Source: Streptomyces roseolilacinus (GTDB lineage: Bacteria > Actinomycetota > Actinomycetes > Streptomycetales > Streptomycetaceae). Taken from it: a stretch of 38,883 nucleotides of DNA. Shown here piece after piece: positions 23,947 to 32,762 of this stretch. Under the pieces are notes generated by a model that saw only the letters and a program-made list of their open reading frames with translations, was not told the DNA's origin and made no database searches. The stretch's first letter is position 1. Each line of letters begins with the position of its first letter. A program made the translations under genes and the position numbers. The stretch is taken from contig NZ_BMSV01000021.1 of assembly GCF_014649335.1 (NCBI RefSeq), positions 1 through 38,883 on the forward strand. The letters run 5' to 3'.

Positions 23947-25836
23947 TCAGGACCGGTGCCGCGCAAAGCTGATGTAGGCGAAGCCCTCACCTGCGCGTGG
24001 CGCCCGGGTCCAGGACCGGGTGGTGAAGGTGTGGAGCCTGCCTTGGGTCAGCGCGAAGCGGGGGAGCGAGAGCCCCAGTTCGGTGTGCAGGGCCTCCAGC
24101 ACCCGCCGTTCGTTGTTCCGCTCGGTGTCCTCCGGCCGGAACAGCCGTGCGGGGTCCAGGATCTCGGGTATCGCGCCGGAGCGCTGGATCTCCGTGCCCC
24201 GCACGGTGAAGGCGTAGAGCTCCTGGCCGTGTTCGGCCACCGATACGTGGAAGGCCGACGGATCGTCCGGGGACGAGCGCCTCGGGTCGGACCACACCAC
24301 CACCGCGCGGCCAAACGAGGAAGCGGCTGCGGCCGGGGACAGGAACAGGCCCTGCAGGTGGCGGTGGGAGGGCCCGTCGAAGGCGAAGGCCCACCCTTCA
24401 GCCGTGCGGCCGACGGCGACGACAGCCCGGTCCTCCCAGAGTTCCACGCCCTCCCGCTCGTGGGGCTGGGGCGCCCGCCGGAAAGACCTCGACAGATCGA
24501 CAGGCGGGCTCAGTTCGGCGCCCTCCTCACCGATCAGGGCAGGCAGGCCGACGGGATCCGCCCCCTCGACCCAGACGCAGCGGTAGCCGTCGAGCGGCTG
24601 CCCGTACCTGAACGGCCCCGCCAGCCAGGCAAGGCCCGGCGGATCGAGATCGGGCACCGGCTCGGGAGCGGGGCCCGTCTCACCGGCCCGCGGTGTCGCG
24701 AGGATCTCCCGCCCGCGCTCCGGAGTGATCAGCGGCCCCAGGACCGGATCGGCGAGCAGGCCGAGCGGGACGACCATCAGCGGCCCCGGCGCCTGCCACA
24801 GCGGCAGCGCGTCCCGCAGCACGTGCCACGCGGCGTCGGCCGCGCCCCAGCGGGCCGCCTCCCGGGCCTCGGCGACGGCCCGGCCCCACGGACCGGGAGG
24901 CGCGTACTGGTGTGTGCCGTCCCGCACGGCGCCCAGCACGGCCTCGGCGGTCTCCGGGGCGGCTCCCCGGGCGACCATCATCCGCAGCCACTGCTCGTCC
25001 CCGCCCGACCACCCCCGGCCGTTCGCCTGCTCCATGGCCTCCAGGGGCAGGATCTCCGGCTGGTACAGCGGGTCCGCCACCAGGTTGCCGTAGCCCTGGG
25101 AGCCGCTCGGAGCGAGCAGGTGCCTGAGCTGGTTCAGCAGGACGGCGCTGCGCGGCCTCCCGAAGGAGAACGCCTCCTGCAGCAGGGGCAAGGCCTCCTC
25201 GTAGCGTCCGCGCAGGGCCAGCAGACGCGCCTCGTCCACGTGGACGTCCTGGGCGAGGGTGGTCGCGTTCACGAAGTCGGGTTGCGCCGCCCGGTCGGCG
25301 TGGAAGCCGCGGTACATGGCCTCCATGTATGCGCGGAACGAGGGGTAGCGGTCGGGCACTTCACCGCTCCAGCCTTTGTAGACGTAGAGTGCCCACTCGC
25401 CGTCCTCGTCGCTGTCGCCCGGATCGAGAAGGGCGTGCGACATGTCGGAGTCCGTCTCGAGGCGCAGCGCCCGCTGCCACATGCCGGCCAGCAGCACGTC
25501 CTCCTCGCGAAGGTCGTCGCCCGGATCCGGCTCGTACAGCGCGGTCATGTCGTACGGATCCCGGAACCAGTCGATATCCGAGGCACCCCCGAGCCGGTAG
25601 ATCCCGGCCGCCTGGTCGACATGCCACCCGTCGCTCGCGGCCAGGAACCCCCGGTACGAGGGCGGCAGCCGCCGCCCCAGCCGCTCCTCGACCACGGCGA
25701 TCACCGCCTCGTCCGCCCCGGGCAGGCCCGGGTGGACGAGGACCTGCTCACCGTCCTCGTCTGCGTCTGGGCGCGGAACCCACTCCGCCTGCCACCGTCC
25801 CAGAAACTCGTGCCAGTTGAACGATTCGCTACTCAT
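23947..25836 (-). CDS. SMI1/KNR4 (SUKH)-domain protein
   Basis: A 629-aa protein. The N-terminus has an SMI1/KNR4 domain (about 45-170): VIAVVEERLGRRLPPSYRGF, LAASDGWHV, the DIDWF segment and DSDEDGEWALYVYKGWSGEV. The middle (200-380) is helical and repeat-like, and the C-terminal part is beta-rich with no family I recognise. SMI1/KNR4 domains are common in immunity proteins against secreted toxins, usually as short single-domain proteins; this long form is unusual. No toxin gene adjoins it. The ATG at 25836 has no strong ribosome site. A strong terminator follows. Confidence 0.8.
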   Translation of the reverse strand: MSSESFNWHEFLGRWQAEWVPRPDADEDGEQVLVHPGLPGADEAVIAVVEERLGRRLPPSYRGFLAASDGWHVDQAAGIYRLGGASDIDWFRDPYDMTALYEPDPGDDLREEDVLLAGMWQRALRLETDSDMSHALLDPGDSDEDGEWALYVYKGWSGEVPDRYPSFRAYMEAMYRGFHADRAAQPDFVNATTLAQDVHVDEARLLALRGRYEEALPLLQEAFSFGRPRSAVLLNQLRHLLAPSGSQGYGNLVADPLYQPEILPLEAMEQANGRGWSGGDEQWLRMMVARGAAPETAEAVLGAVRDGTHQYAPPGPWGRAVAEAREAARWGAADAAWHVLRDALPLWQAPGPLMVVPLGLLADPVLGPLITPERGREILATPRAGETGPAPEPVPDLDPPGLAWLAGPFRYGQPLDGYRCVWVEGADPVGLPALIGEEGAELSPPVDLSRSFRRAPQPHEREGVELWEDRAVVAVGRTAEGWAFAFDGPSHRHLQGLFLSPAAAASSFGRAVVVWSDPRRSSPDDPSAFHVSVAEHGQELYAFTVRGTEIQRSGAIPEILDPARLFRPEDTERNNERRVLEALHTELGLSLPRFALTQGRLHTFTTRSWTRAPRAGEGFAYISFARHRS

Positions 25837-26102
25837 GACCGGATGGTGTCACCCGGCGCTGACAAGGCGGCACCCTGTTCTCATCTACCGCGAGGGCGGG
25901 CCCCTCAGCAGGGCGGCCCGCGTTCTTGCTGATTCTCGTTTCGCTGTACTGGGCACTCTCACGAGGGGTCCGTCGCCACCTCACCACGTGTCGAGGACAT
26001 ACCCATCAGGTCCGCATCCCTCCGGACACCAGAACGAGAAGACGCTCAGGCGCTGAAGTGAGAGTCAGCATTTCCCAGATAGATCATGAACAAGGGGGGC
26101 GC

Positions 26103-26237
26103 ATGGAGGCCATCACCAACGACCACCGCCACACCGGCCGACCGCCCGGCATTCGCCCCGGTGCCGACGGGCTCCCCGACCGGCAGCGGGCAGTCCCAAC
26201 CTGCATCACTGACTCGCGGAGCGGGGCCTCGGCATGA
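26103..26237 (+). CDS. Possible 44-aa peptide
   Basis: ATG with a GGGGGGC site 5 nt upstream; the peptide (MEAITNDHRHTGRPPGIRPG...) ends at TGA inside the loop of a 10-bp hairpin. It has no signal peptide. Because the stop falls within the terminator it could be a regulated short transcript, but no gene follows on this strand. Confidence 0.3.
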   Translation: MEAITNDHRHTGRPPGIRPGADGLPDRQRAVPTCITDSRSGASA

Positions 26238-26255
26238 GCCGGGGGCCCGCTCCGC
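26216..26255. terminator. 10-bp hairpin with GTTTG tail
   Basis: GCGGAGCGGG (26216-26225) pairs with CCCGCTCCGC (26246-26255), extended inward by GCC/GGC, followed by GTTTGG. Good terminator form for the plus strand. Confidence 0.65.
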
Positions 26256-26449
26256 GTTTGGTGGTCGGTCAGCCTGGTTGTGAACGTCAGATGGACGGCC
26301 GGGGCGGTGATCGCGTGAGGCCCGAGTTGAGCGGAGTTGGCCTCGCGCGCCAGGCCTTGGTCTGGGTCCGGGCACCGGCATCGGACCGCCTGGGTGATGG
26401 CCCGCCTGTGGCGCGGCCGAGGGCGGCCGGCAGCGGGCGGGTGAACGGT
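26256..26449. other. Gap without gene
   Basis: Intergenic DNA before the stop of the STAND regulator. No coding frame or structure recognised. Confidence 0.3.
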
Positions 26450-28669
26450 TCACGTCCGGGTGGACAGCCGCGCGAGTGCCGCGTCGTATCGTGCCTGGAG
26501 TTCCGCGTCGGCTGAGACGCGCAGCAGAGCGGCGAGCGCCCGTACCGCGCCGTCGTCGTAGCCGGAGGACTCCGCTTCCCGGGCTGCCAGGTCGAGTTGC
26601 CTGAGGCCCTCGGTCTGGTTGCCGAGCCCCAACAGCGCCTCTCCTTTCACCATGAGCAGCAGTGTCCGAGGGATGTCGGTCGTGCCCGGTTGGTGGAGAG
26701 CCAGGGCCTGGGTCGCGGTGTCGAGGGCCTGGCGCCAGTCACCGGCGTCGGCCCGGTGGCGGGCGAGGTGCTGCAGGGCCAGTTTCTCGATGGTCCGGTC
26801 ACCGGCCCGGCGCGCCAGCTCCAGTGCCCGCTCGCATCCGTGTGCGGCTTCGTCCAGGCTGCCGAGCGCCGCTTGTGCCATGGCCACCACGATCAGGGCG
26901 TTCGCCTCGGCCACCGCGTCGCCTGCGCGGGAGGCGAGTGCGCAGGCGGCCCGCAGGTGGGTGAGCGCCTCCGGGACGCGCCCTTCCTCGATGAGGATCC
27001 AGCCGAGCACGTTGAGCACCCGTGACTCGCCGTGCTGGTCGGTGTCGGCGCGGGCCGCTTCGAGCGCGGTCTCAAGGAGCGGGGACCAGCCGTCACGTAC
27101 GCGCCACACGATCAGCGGCCACAGCGTCAGGGCGATCCGCCAGGTCCGCTCGTGCAGTGCGGCGGCGTGCGCCGCGGCCGCCGCCAGGATCAGGTCGTCC
27201 CTTTCGGCCGCGTACCAGGCCACGGCGGCGGACCGGTCGCTGAACTCCCGCACGGCGGCGGGCGACAGGAAGTCCTTGGGCAGCGGGAAGCACTCCTCGT
27301 TGCCGGGCTCGGCCGCAGCCACCGCCGAGATACCGGTGGCGATGTAGTGGTCGAGCACACGCTTGAGGGCATCGGGCCCGCCGTCCAGGCTCCGTGCATA
27401 GAGCCGCACCAGGTCGTGCATCGTCCAGCGGCCGGGCGACGTCTCCGTGAGGAGGTGTGCGACGGCCAGCCGCTCCAAACAGGACTCGGCGGCTGCCGGG
27501 GCCGTGTCCGCCAGGGCCGCCGCCGCATACCGGTCGACGTGCGTGCCAGGGTGGCAGCCGAGCTGGGCGAACAGGCGGGAGACGTGCCCGGGGAGCTGTT
27601 GCAGCGTCACCCGCAGCGCCGCTCGCACGCCGGTGTCCTCCACGTCCAGCAGGCTCAGCCGGCGCGTCTCGTCGGACAGCTCGGCGGCCATCGCCTCCAG
27701 CGACCAGCCGGGCTGCTGCGCCAGCCGGGCGGCTGCCACCCGCAGTGCCAGGGGCAGCCCGCCGCACAGTTCGGCAAGCCGTCGCGCGGCTTCCGGCTCC
27801 GCGTCCACCCGTTCCGAGCCCAAGACGCCCGCGAGGAGCATGGTGGCGTCCGTCGGCCCGAGTACGTCCACGGCGACGGGCCGGGCGGTGTCGGTGACGA
27901 TCAGCCCCGCCAGCCGGTGTCTGCTGGTGACGACGGTGACGCAGCGGCGCCCGCCGGGCAGGAGCGGTCTGGCCTGCTCGGAGTCCCGCGTGTTGTCGAG
28001 CACTACGAGGAGTCGGCGGTCGGCGGCGAGCGACCGGAACAACGCGGCCGCGCCGTTCACCGACTCCGGTATCCGGTCATGCGGGACACCCAACGCCAGC
28101 AGGAACTCGCGCAGCACCTCCACGAGAGCCGGCTCGCCCTGGTCGCCGAAGCCGCGCAGGTCGGCGTAGAGCAGCCCGTCGGGGAATGCGGCACGGCTCT
28201 GGTGCGCCCAGTGCAGCACGAGCGCCGTCTTGCCGACCCCGGCGGGACCGACGACCAGACAGAGGGGCGTCTCACCTTCGGCGGCCCGGGACACAGCGGC
28301 CAGCTCCGCCGCTCGCCCGTGAAAGCCGCGCGGCGCGCGCGGCAGCAGATCGGGCACGCCCGCGGACGCCGCGGTGTCCGGCACCGCGGCAGGCGGCAGT
28401 GCTCGCGTCGCGGAGGCTCGGCGGGGCCGCCCCAGGCTCGCCAGGCGCTCCAGTTCCCTGGTGTCCTGCGGACTCAGGCGCAGGGCCGTGGCCAGGGCGG
28501 ACACGGTCCGGCGCTGTGGGCCCCGCGAGCGTCCGCGCTCCATGTACGACAGGGCCCGCACGCTGATCCCCGCCGTCTGCGCCAGCTCCTCCTGCGTGAG
28601 CCCGGCGCTGTGGCGCAGGCCGTGCAGCAGCACGCCGAAGTCGCCGTCAGCCGGTGTTTCCCTATCCAT
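26450..28669 (-). CDS. XRE-NB-ARC-TPR (STAND) transcriptional regulator
   Basis: A 739-aa signal-transduction ATPase. An N-terminal XRE helix-turn-helix (residues 10-70, LTQEELAQTAGISVRALSYM) is followed by the NB-ARC ATPase with Walker A GPAGVGKT at 141-148, Walker B RRLLVVLDN and the GLPLAL motif. A C-terminal TPR-like array runs from about residue 480 (ALTHLRAACALASRAGDA, AAHGCERALELARRAGDRT). Such proteins switch gene expression on ligand-driven oligomerisation. I choose ATG 28669 because the helix-turn-helix begins right after it; the frame is open to 28792. A 9-bp palindrome lies 50 bp upstream. The ribosome-inactivating protein gene nearby is a possible target. Confidence 0.88.
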   Translation of the reverse strand: MDRETPADGDFGVLLHGLRHSAGLTQEELAQTAGISVRALSYMERGRSRGPQRRTVSALATALRLSPQDTRELERLASLGRPRRASATRALPPAAVPDTAASAGVPDLLPRAPRGFHGRAAELAAVSRAAEGETPLCLVVGPAGVGKTALVLHWAHQSRAAFPDGLLYADLRGFGDQGEPALVEVLREFLLALGVPHDRIPESVNGAAALFRSLAADRRLLVVLDNTRDSEQARPLLPGGRRCVTVVTSRHRLAGLIVTDTARPVAVDVLGPTDATMLLAGVLGSERVDAEPEAARRLAELCGGLPLALRVAAARLAQQPGWSLEAMAAELSDETRRLSLLDVEDTGVRAALRVTLQQLPGHVSRLFAQLGCHPGTHVDRYAAAALADTAPAAAESCLERLAVAHLLTETSPGRWTMHDLVRLYARSLDGGPDALKRVLDHYIATGISAVAAAEPGNEECFPLPKDFLSPAAVREFSDRSAAVAWYAAERDDLILAAAAAHAAALHERTWRIALTLWPLIVWRVRDGWSPLLETALEAARADTDQHGESRVLNVLGWILIEEGRVPEALTHLRAACALASRAGDAVAEANALIVVAMAQAALGSLDEAAHGCERALELARRAGDRTIEKLALQHLARHRADAGDWRQALDTATQALALHQPGTTDIPRTLLLMVKGEALLGLGNQTEGLRQLDLAAREAESSGYDDGAVRALAALLRVSADAELQARYDAALARLSTRT

Positions 28670-28718
28670 GCTCCAAGCCCCCGCAACGCCAGGGCCCACC
28701 GGATGCGCAACCCCACCC

Positions 28719-28746
28719 GCAAAAGTATGCAGCACCCTACTTTTGC
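28719..28746. promoter_or_regulatory. Palindrome upstream of STAND regulator
   Basis: GCAAAAGTA, 10-nt spacer, TACTTTTGC: a perfect 9-bp inverted repeat 50-77 bp upstream of the regulator ATG, much A+T-richer than its surroundings. It is a candidate operator for autoregulation. Its right arm begins the segment repeated at 29347. Confidence 0.5.
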
Positions 28747-28788
28747 CGGTGGAAGGACCCTGTTGCGCCCAGGTCCCCTCGGGATGGC

Positions 28789-29191
28789 TCAAGGGCGTAC
28801 GAACGCGGGACCGGCCCCACCCGGCCGCCCCGCTCCGTCACTTCGCGTACCACGTGTTCGCCGGTGAAGTGCCGAACACCGCCGGAGGCGTCCGGCCTCG
28901 CCACGGCCGAAGTCGGCTCGGTAGGCGGCGACCGATTCCGGGCCGACAACGCAGTCGAGTACGGCCCAGGCCGCGTCGGCGAAGCGATCCCCAGGGCGTA
29001 GGCGTCCCGCGCTGAAAGCGCATGTTCGGCCAGGGCGAGGCTGACGAGCCCGGCGATGGCGAACGCGCGGCGGGCCCGGGCCAGCAGCACGACCGGCGGA
29101 GCCGGCCGGTCGGCTACCAGGGCGGTCAGGACCCTGGCCTCCTGGTCGAGGACCTCCCCAAGGCATCGGCCAGACGTTCGCTCGCGGTCAT
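28789..29191 (-). pseudogene. Unrecognised helical protein gene, two frameshifts
   Basis: ATG 29191 gives MTASERLADAL; a 1-nt shift leads to GEVLDQEARVLTALVADRPA, PPVVLLARARRAFAIAGLVS and LALAEHA; a second shift near 29020 gives FSAGRLRPGDRFADAAWAVL, DCVVGPESVAAYRADFGRGE and a tail to 28789. Coding quality passes through all three frames in order, which marks a recently broken gene. Function unknown. Confidence 0.45.
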
Positions 29192-29599
29192 CCTGCGGCG
29201 GTAGCCGCGGCGGTGCACGGCAGGCGGTGACGGCGCCGGAGGGTCCTACGTCGGCCGCGGTCCCCCCGGGCAGGTTGTCGGTGGCGAGCCAGAGCCGCAG
29301 CCGGTCCTGCCCGTGGAAGAGGAAGCCGAACAGAAGTGTCCAGGCTTTTACTCTTGCCGGTGGAAATGCCTGGTGCGGCTCGACGGGGCCTAGTTGACTC
29401 AAGGACACGGCAGGCAGAACCGTCCCCGGGCATGCGCGTCGCTGACAGACCTTCAGCGATGTGTCATGTCCTGTTCGCCCGCCGGGCGTGAGGCAGCGTG
29501 ACCGGCGCACCGCAGATTCCTGTCACCAGCAGGAAGCGCCGGTTCCGATGTGCCGCTTCGCGCTGCCGTCCCTGTTCCACCACTCTGAGAGAAGCGTTC

Positions 29600-30568
29600 A
29601 TGAGCGAACGAGAGCTGTCCCGGCGGTCCTTCACGCGGTTCGGCGCTGCGGCGCTGGCACTCCCCGCCCTGGGGACGCTGCAGGGCCTGGCCGCACCGCA
29701 GGCCTACGCGAACACCAGTAACCTGTGGACCGACTTCGACTGGCGCCTGGCAGGCTACGAGAACGGGCACAACGGCATGTTTGGGCGGCAGTATTTCAGC
29801 CTGGTGCGCGCGCTGCGCGACCTCGTCAGCCAGCCGATGGCCGGCGCCCAAAACGACCCTGATTTCTTTGACACGACAAGATTTGCACACGAATCCTCCC
29901 GACGCGTCATCCGGATCTTGCTCTGGAACACCGACAACCGAGCCAATGTTGCGCTGTACTTCAACGTCGACAACCTCTACCTGATGGGCTTCACCGCCCA
30001 CGGTCGCCACTACCGTTTCGACGACGCCCGCTTCGCGCATCTGTCGGCGAGTATCGGGAACCGCTTCAACCAGAGGGCTCCCTTGGTCACAGTGATGAAT
30101 TCCAACGGGAACTACGGCGAGCTGAACGCTTCGGCCGAGTGGCGAGGGGGCCAGCAATACACGACGTTCAACTTCCTGCACCACCTGCACGTCCTGGAAG
30201 GCGCCAATCAGGACAACGTGGACTCCGTAGCAGTGCATCGGGCGCTCGCCTTCTTCATCGGCGCCACCTCCGAGGCCGCCCGCTTCGCCTGGATCGAGGA
30301 ACGCATCGCCAACGTACTCATGAACGGCGAAGACGTGAGAGACCCCGCTCGCCCGAGACACCTCGGCACTTTCGGCACCGGCCTCCAGAACGCCTGGGAC
30401 CCCCTGTCCGTGCTGGCCCACCAGACCATGGAAGGACACGCCGGCCGCGCCGTGTACATCGACGGGCGGGAATACCGCGACTTCCGGGATATCGCGAACG
30501 GCCACAACCGGGGCGCCTCCGCCCCCCGCATCGCTCCCTTCATCGCCATTCTCGGCAAGGGCCTCTGA
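29600..30568 (+). CDS. Ribosome-inactivating protein (rRNA N-glycosylase), Tat-exported
   Basis: A 322-aa member of the ricin-A/Shiga-A RIP family, which removes one adenine from the sarcin-ricin loop of the large rRNA. The twin-arginine signal SRRSFTRF (R8, R9), hydrophobic segment and AYA cleavage site after residue 37 indicate Tat export. The active-site signature SEAARFAWIEERI holds E225 and R228. The two stacking tyrosines fit LYLMGF (Y127) and GNYGEL (Y172), and W266 fits the pocket tryptophan, so all five key positions are present. ATG 29600 gives the signal peptide directly. It stands alone on its strand. Streptomyces coelicolor SCO7092 is a known bacterial relative. Confidence 0.88.
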   Translation: MSERELSRRSFTRFGAAALALPALGTLQGLAAPQAYANTSNLWTDFDWRLAGYENGHNGMFGRQYFSLVRALRDLVSQPMAGAQNDPDFFDTTRFAHESSRRVIRILLWNTDNRANVALYFNVDNLYLMGFTAHGRHYRFDDARFAHLSASIGNRFNQRAPLVTVMNSNGNYGELNASAEWRGGQQYTTFNFLHHLHVLEGANQDNVDSVAVHRALAFFIGATSEAARFAWIEERIANVLMNGEDVRDPARPRHLGTFGTGLQNAWDPLSVLAHQTMEGHAGRAVYIDGREYRDFRDIANGHNRGASAPRIAPFIAILGKGL

Positions 30569-30654
30569 CCCGGCAGCGCCACGGTGGCCGGGACCCCATC
30601 CACCACAGGGCCGGACCCCGGCCGCCCACGGGCCACCACGGCCGACGGAAGCCA

Positions 30655-31452
30655 TCGACCCGTGCTCAGGGCCGGCGGGTACCAGGCCGCAGGGGTCGGT
30701 GTCGGCCCGCACATGACCACGGCGACCTTCTCGCCGCCGACGGGCCAGTAGAGGCGGCTCGTGGCGGCGGGCCCGGGCGGCAGGTCGCGGCCGGGCGTGT
30801 GCTGGTCGGGGTAGGCCAGGGCGGACAGAGCGGTCGCGACGCCGTGCTCGACGGCCACCTTTCGGTGCTCCCACAGTGCCTGCCGGGCACGGATGATCTC
30901 GCTGTCGGGCACCAGCACCGAGTCCACGCCATCCTGGCGGGCGGCGTGCAGGGCCATGGCGGAGGCGCGGCGGGCGCCCGGGGAGTGGGCGGCGACGGAG
31001 TCGACGGTGACGTCGACCAGGCGGTCGGCGGCGAGCGCGGCGTTCAGCGCGCGGCAGTTCTCCGGCTCCACCGCCACGGTGCGGATGTTGTGGTGCTGGG
31101 CGGCGGCGGCCACCCCGGCGAACAGGCCGCCGCCGTCGACCGCGACCACCACGGTGTCCAGGCCGGGGATCCGCTGGTGGATCTCTTCCAGCAGGGTGTC
31201 GACCCCGGTGGCGATCAAGGGGTGGTCGTAGGCGTGCGAGGCGAGCGCGCCGGTCGCGGCGGCAAACTCTTCGCAGGCGGCCAGGCCTCCACGTACTGCA
31301 CGCCGGCCAAGCACACCTCGGCGCCGTAGCGGCGCAACTTGGCCACCTGCACCGACGGGGCGGTCGCCGGAAGGAACACGGTGAGCCGCACCGCCGGGCG
31401 GCCCAGGCGCACGCCAGACCGGCGGTGCCGCGCGAGGCGATGGTCACCCCGC
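30655..31452 (-). pseudogene. Threonine dehydratase-like PLP enzyme, broken
   Basis: From the IS boundary at 31452 the sequence reads TIASRGTAGLACAWAARR, shifts to RLTVFLPATAPSVQVAKLRR and shifts again to EEFAAATGALASHAYDHPLI. It then holds the phosphate loop VVVAVDGGGLFAGVAA and VAVEPENCRALNAALAADR, ending near GGEKVAVVMCG. This is the fold-type II core of threonine ammonia-lyases; the PLP lysine and N-terminus are missing, cut off by the IS, and at least two frameshifts are present. Downstream readthrough carries the last frame into antisense of the RIP gene. Confidence 0.7.
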
Positions 31453-31545
31453 CTTACTGATCGTTTCAGAATGCCGCCCTGCGGAGACGCTGGCGGCCCA
31501 TGGAACAATCCCCTTCAACCACGGGCTCAGGGGGGATGACGCCGT

Positions 31546-31950
31546 ATGGAACGGGTTGGGGATGCACGAGGGCTCGTGCTTGGTTACGTCGACGCTCTGA
31601 ACACAGTTGACGCGGCCATGAGGGCGGCGATCCCTTCGCTTGAGCGACTCGCAGATGTCCTCGGCCTGGTCCGTTCGCACCGGATCATCAACCGGAGTGG
31701 GCGGGTCGGCACCTACTCCTACTCGGTTCATGGGGCCGGGTGCCGCTTCGTCAGTGACGACGGTATCGAGGTCGATGTCGACTTCGCACCCGACGGGAGC
31801 GAGATCTTCGACCTCTGGCGGCTGCGCTGGTACGGGCTGAGCCTGCCTGAGCCGCTTGACGTCACGGATCAGGACCTGCGGACCGCCGTGCGGTCCCTTC
31901 AACCGCTTCTGACCGAGGTGCGACCGGGGTGGTTCAGTGTCGCTAGCTAA
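31546..31950 (+). CDS. DUF6896-like protein, IS passenger
   Basis: A 134-aa soluble protein. The core RIINRSGRVGTYSYSVHGAG, CRFVSDDGIEVDVDFAPDGS and EIFDLWRLRWYG matches the DUF6896 pattern (Y-x-HGxGC, then FDFG/DFAPDG, then FDxWRL). The family is of unknown function; its small orphan proteins occur in settings like toxin immunity genes, which is inference for this copy. GGGGGGA lies 9 nt before the ATG, and the start is 72 bp from the left inverted repeat. It is convergent with the transposase of the same element. Confidence 0.8.
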   Translation: MERVGDARGLVLGYVDALNTVDAAMRAAIPSLERLADVLGLVRSHRIINRSGRVGTYSYSVHGAGCRFVSDDGIEVDVDFAPDGSEIFDLWRLRWYGLSLPEPLDVTDQDLRTAVRSLQPLLTEVRPGWFSVAS

Positions 31951-31955
31951 TCGCT

Positions 31956-32762
31956 TCAGGATGAGGTGCGCAGGCGGCGCAGGCATATGAGGCTGCAGGC
32001 AAGTTCGAGCAGGCCCTGGTGGAGATCGGCGCGTCGTTCGTAGCGGGTGCGGAGCCGTTTGAACTGGTGCAGCCAGGCGAAGGCACGCTCGACGACCCAG
32101 CGCACCTTGCCCAGTCCGGAGCCGTGAGCGACGCCGCGTCGGGCGATCATCGGCTTGATGCCGCGCTTCCACAGCAGACGGCGGTACTTGTCGAAGTCGT
32201 AGCCCCGGTCGGCGTCCAGGCGTCGGGGCTTGCGGGGGGGGACGCCCCCGCAGACCCCGGATCGACGGGACGGCGTCGAGCAGGGGCAGGAGCTGGGTGA
32301 CGTCGTTCCGGTTGCCACCGGTGAGCGTGACGGCGAGTGGGGTTCCGTGGCGGTCGACGATCAGGTGGTGCTTCGAGCCAGAGCGGGCCCGATCGACGGG
32401 CGAGGGTCCGACGTGGTCCCCCCTTTCAGCGCCCGGACGTGTGATCCGTCCACGGAGCAGTCGTCCAGGTCCAGCAGGCTGGCGCGACGAAGCTCGGTCA
32501 GCAGGGCGGTGTGCAGGCGCGGCCAGACACCGGCCTCGGTCCAGTCCCGCAACCTGCGCCAGGCCGTCACCCCGGAGCAGCCCACGGTCTCGGCAGGGAC
32601 ATGGCGCCAGGCGACACCGGTCCGCAGCACGTACATGACGCCTGCCAGGGCGGCCCGGTCGGGAACACACAGACGACCCGGGTAGCGATGGCGCCGCGCG
32701 GGCGCGGGCGGCAGAAGCGGGGTCACCCGCTCCCCACAGGTCATCCGGAACAAGATCAGCAC
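31956..32762 (-). pseudogene. IS5-family transposase, two frame changes
   Basis: OrfA (from 32762, or ATG 32744) has the DUF4096-type part GVMYVLRTGVAWRHVPAETV and the first Asp in DDCSVDGSHVRALKGG. A -1 shift at AAAGGGGGG (about 32428) leads to GPSPVDRARSGSKHHLIVD and GTPLAVTLTGGNRNDVTQLL. A further shift at an 8-G run (about 32236-32243) is needed to reach RLDADRGYDFDKYRRLLWKR and GKVRWVVERAFAWLHQFKRL. The first shift may be programmed; the second looks like a homopolymer indel, either real decay or a sequencing error. Confidence 0.75.

Noticed and set aside
23956..25932. 658-codon plus-strand open frame opposite the SMI1/KNR4 gene
   Set aside because: Antisense shadow; arginine/glycine-rich with no ribosome site or domain.
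27032..28867. 611-codon plus-strand open frame opposite the STAND gene
   Set aside because: Antisense shadow of a high-GC gene; no motifs and the opposite strand has complete conserved domains.
29453..31447. 664-codon minus-strand open frame over the RIP gene
   Set aside because: It is a frame of the dehydratase pseudogene continuing as antisense of the RIP; no single product is credible.
29600..31950. DUF6896-like gene as the dedicated immunity gene of the RIP
   Set aside because: It lies inside a separate IS, on the far side of a pseudogene, and RIP families are not known to use such partners; proximity alone is not enough.
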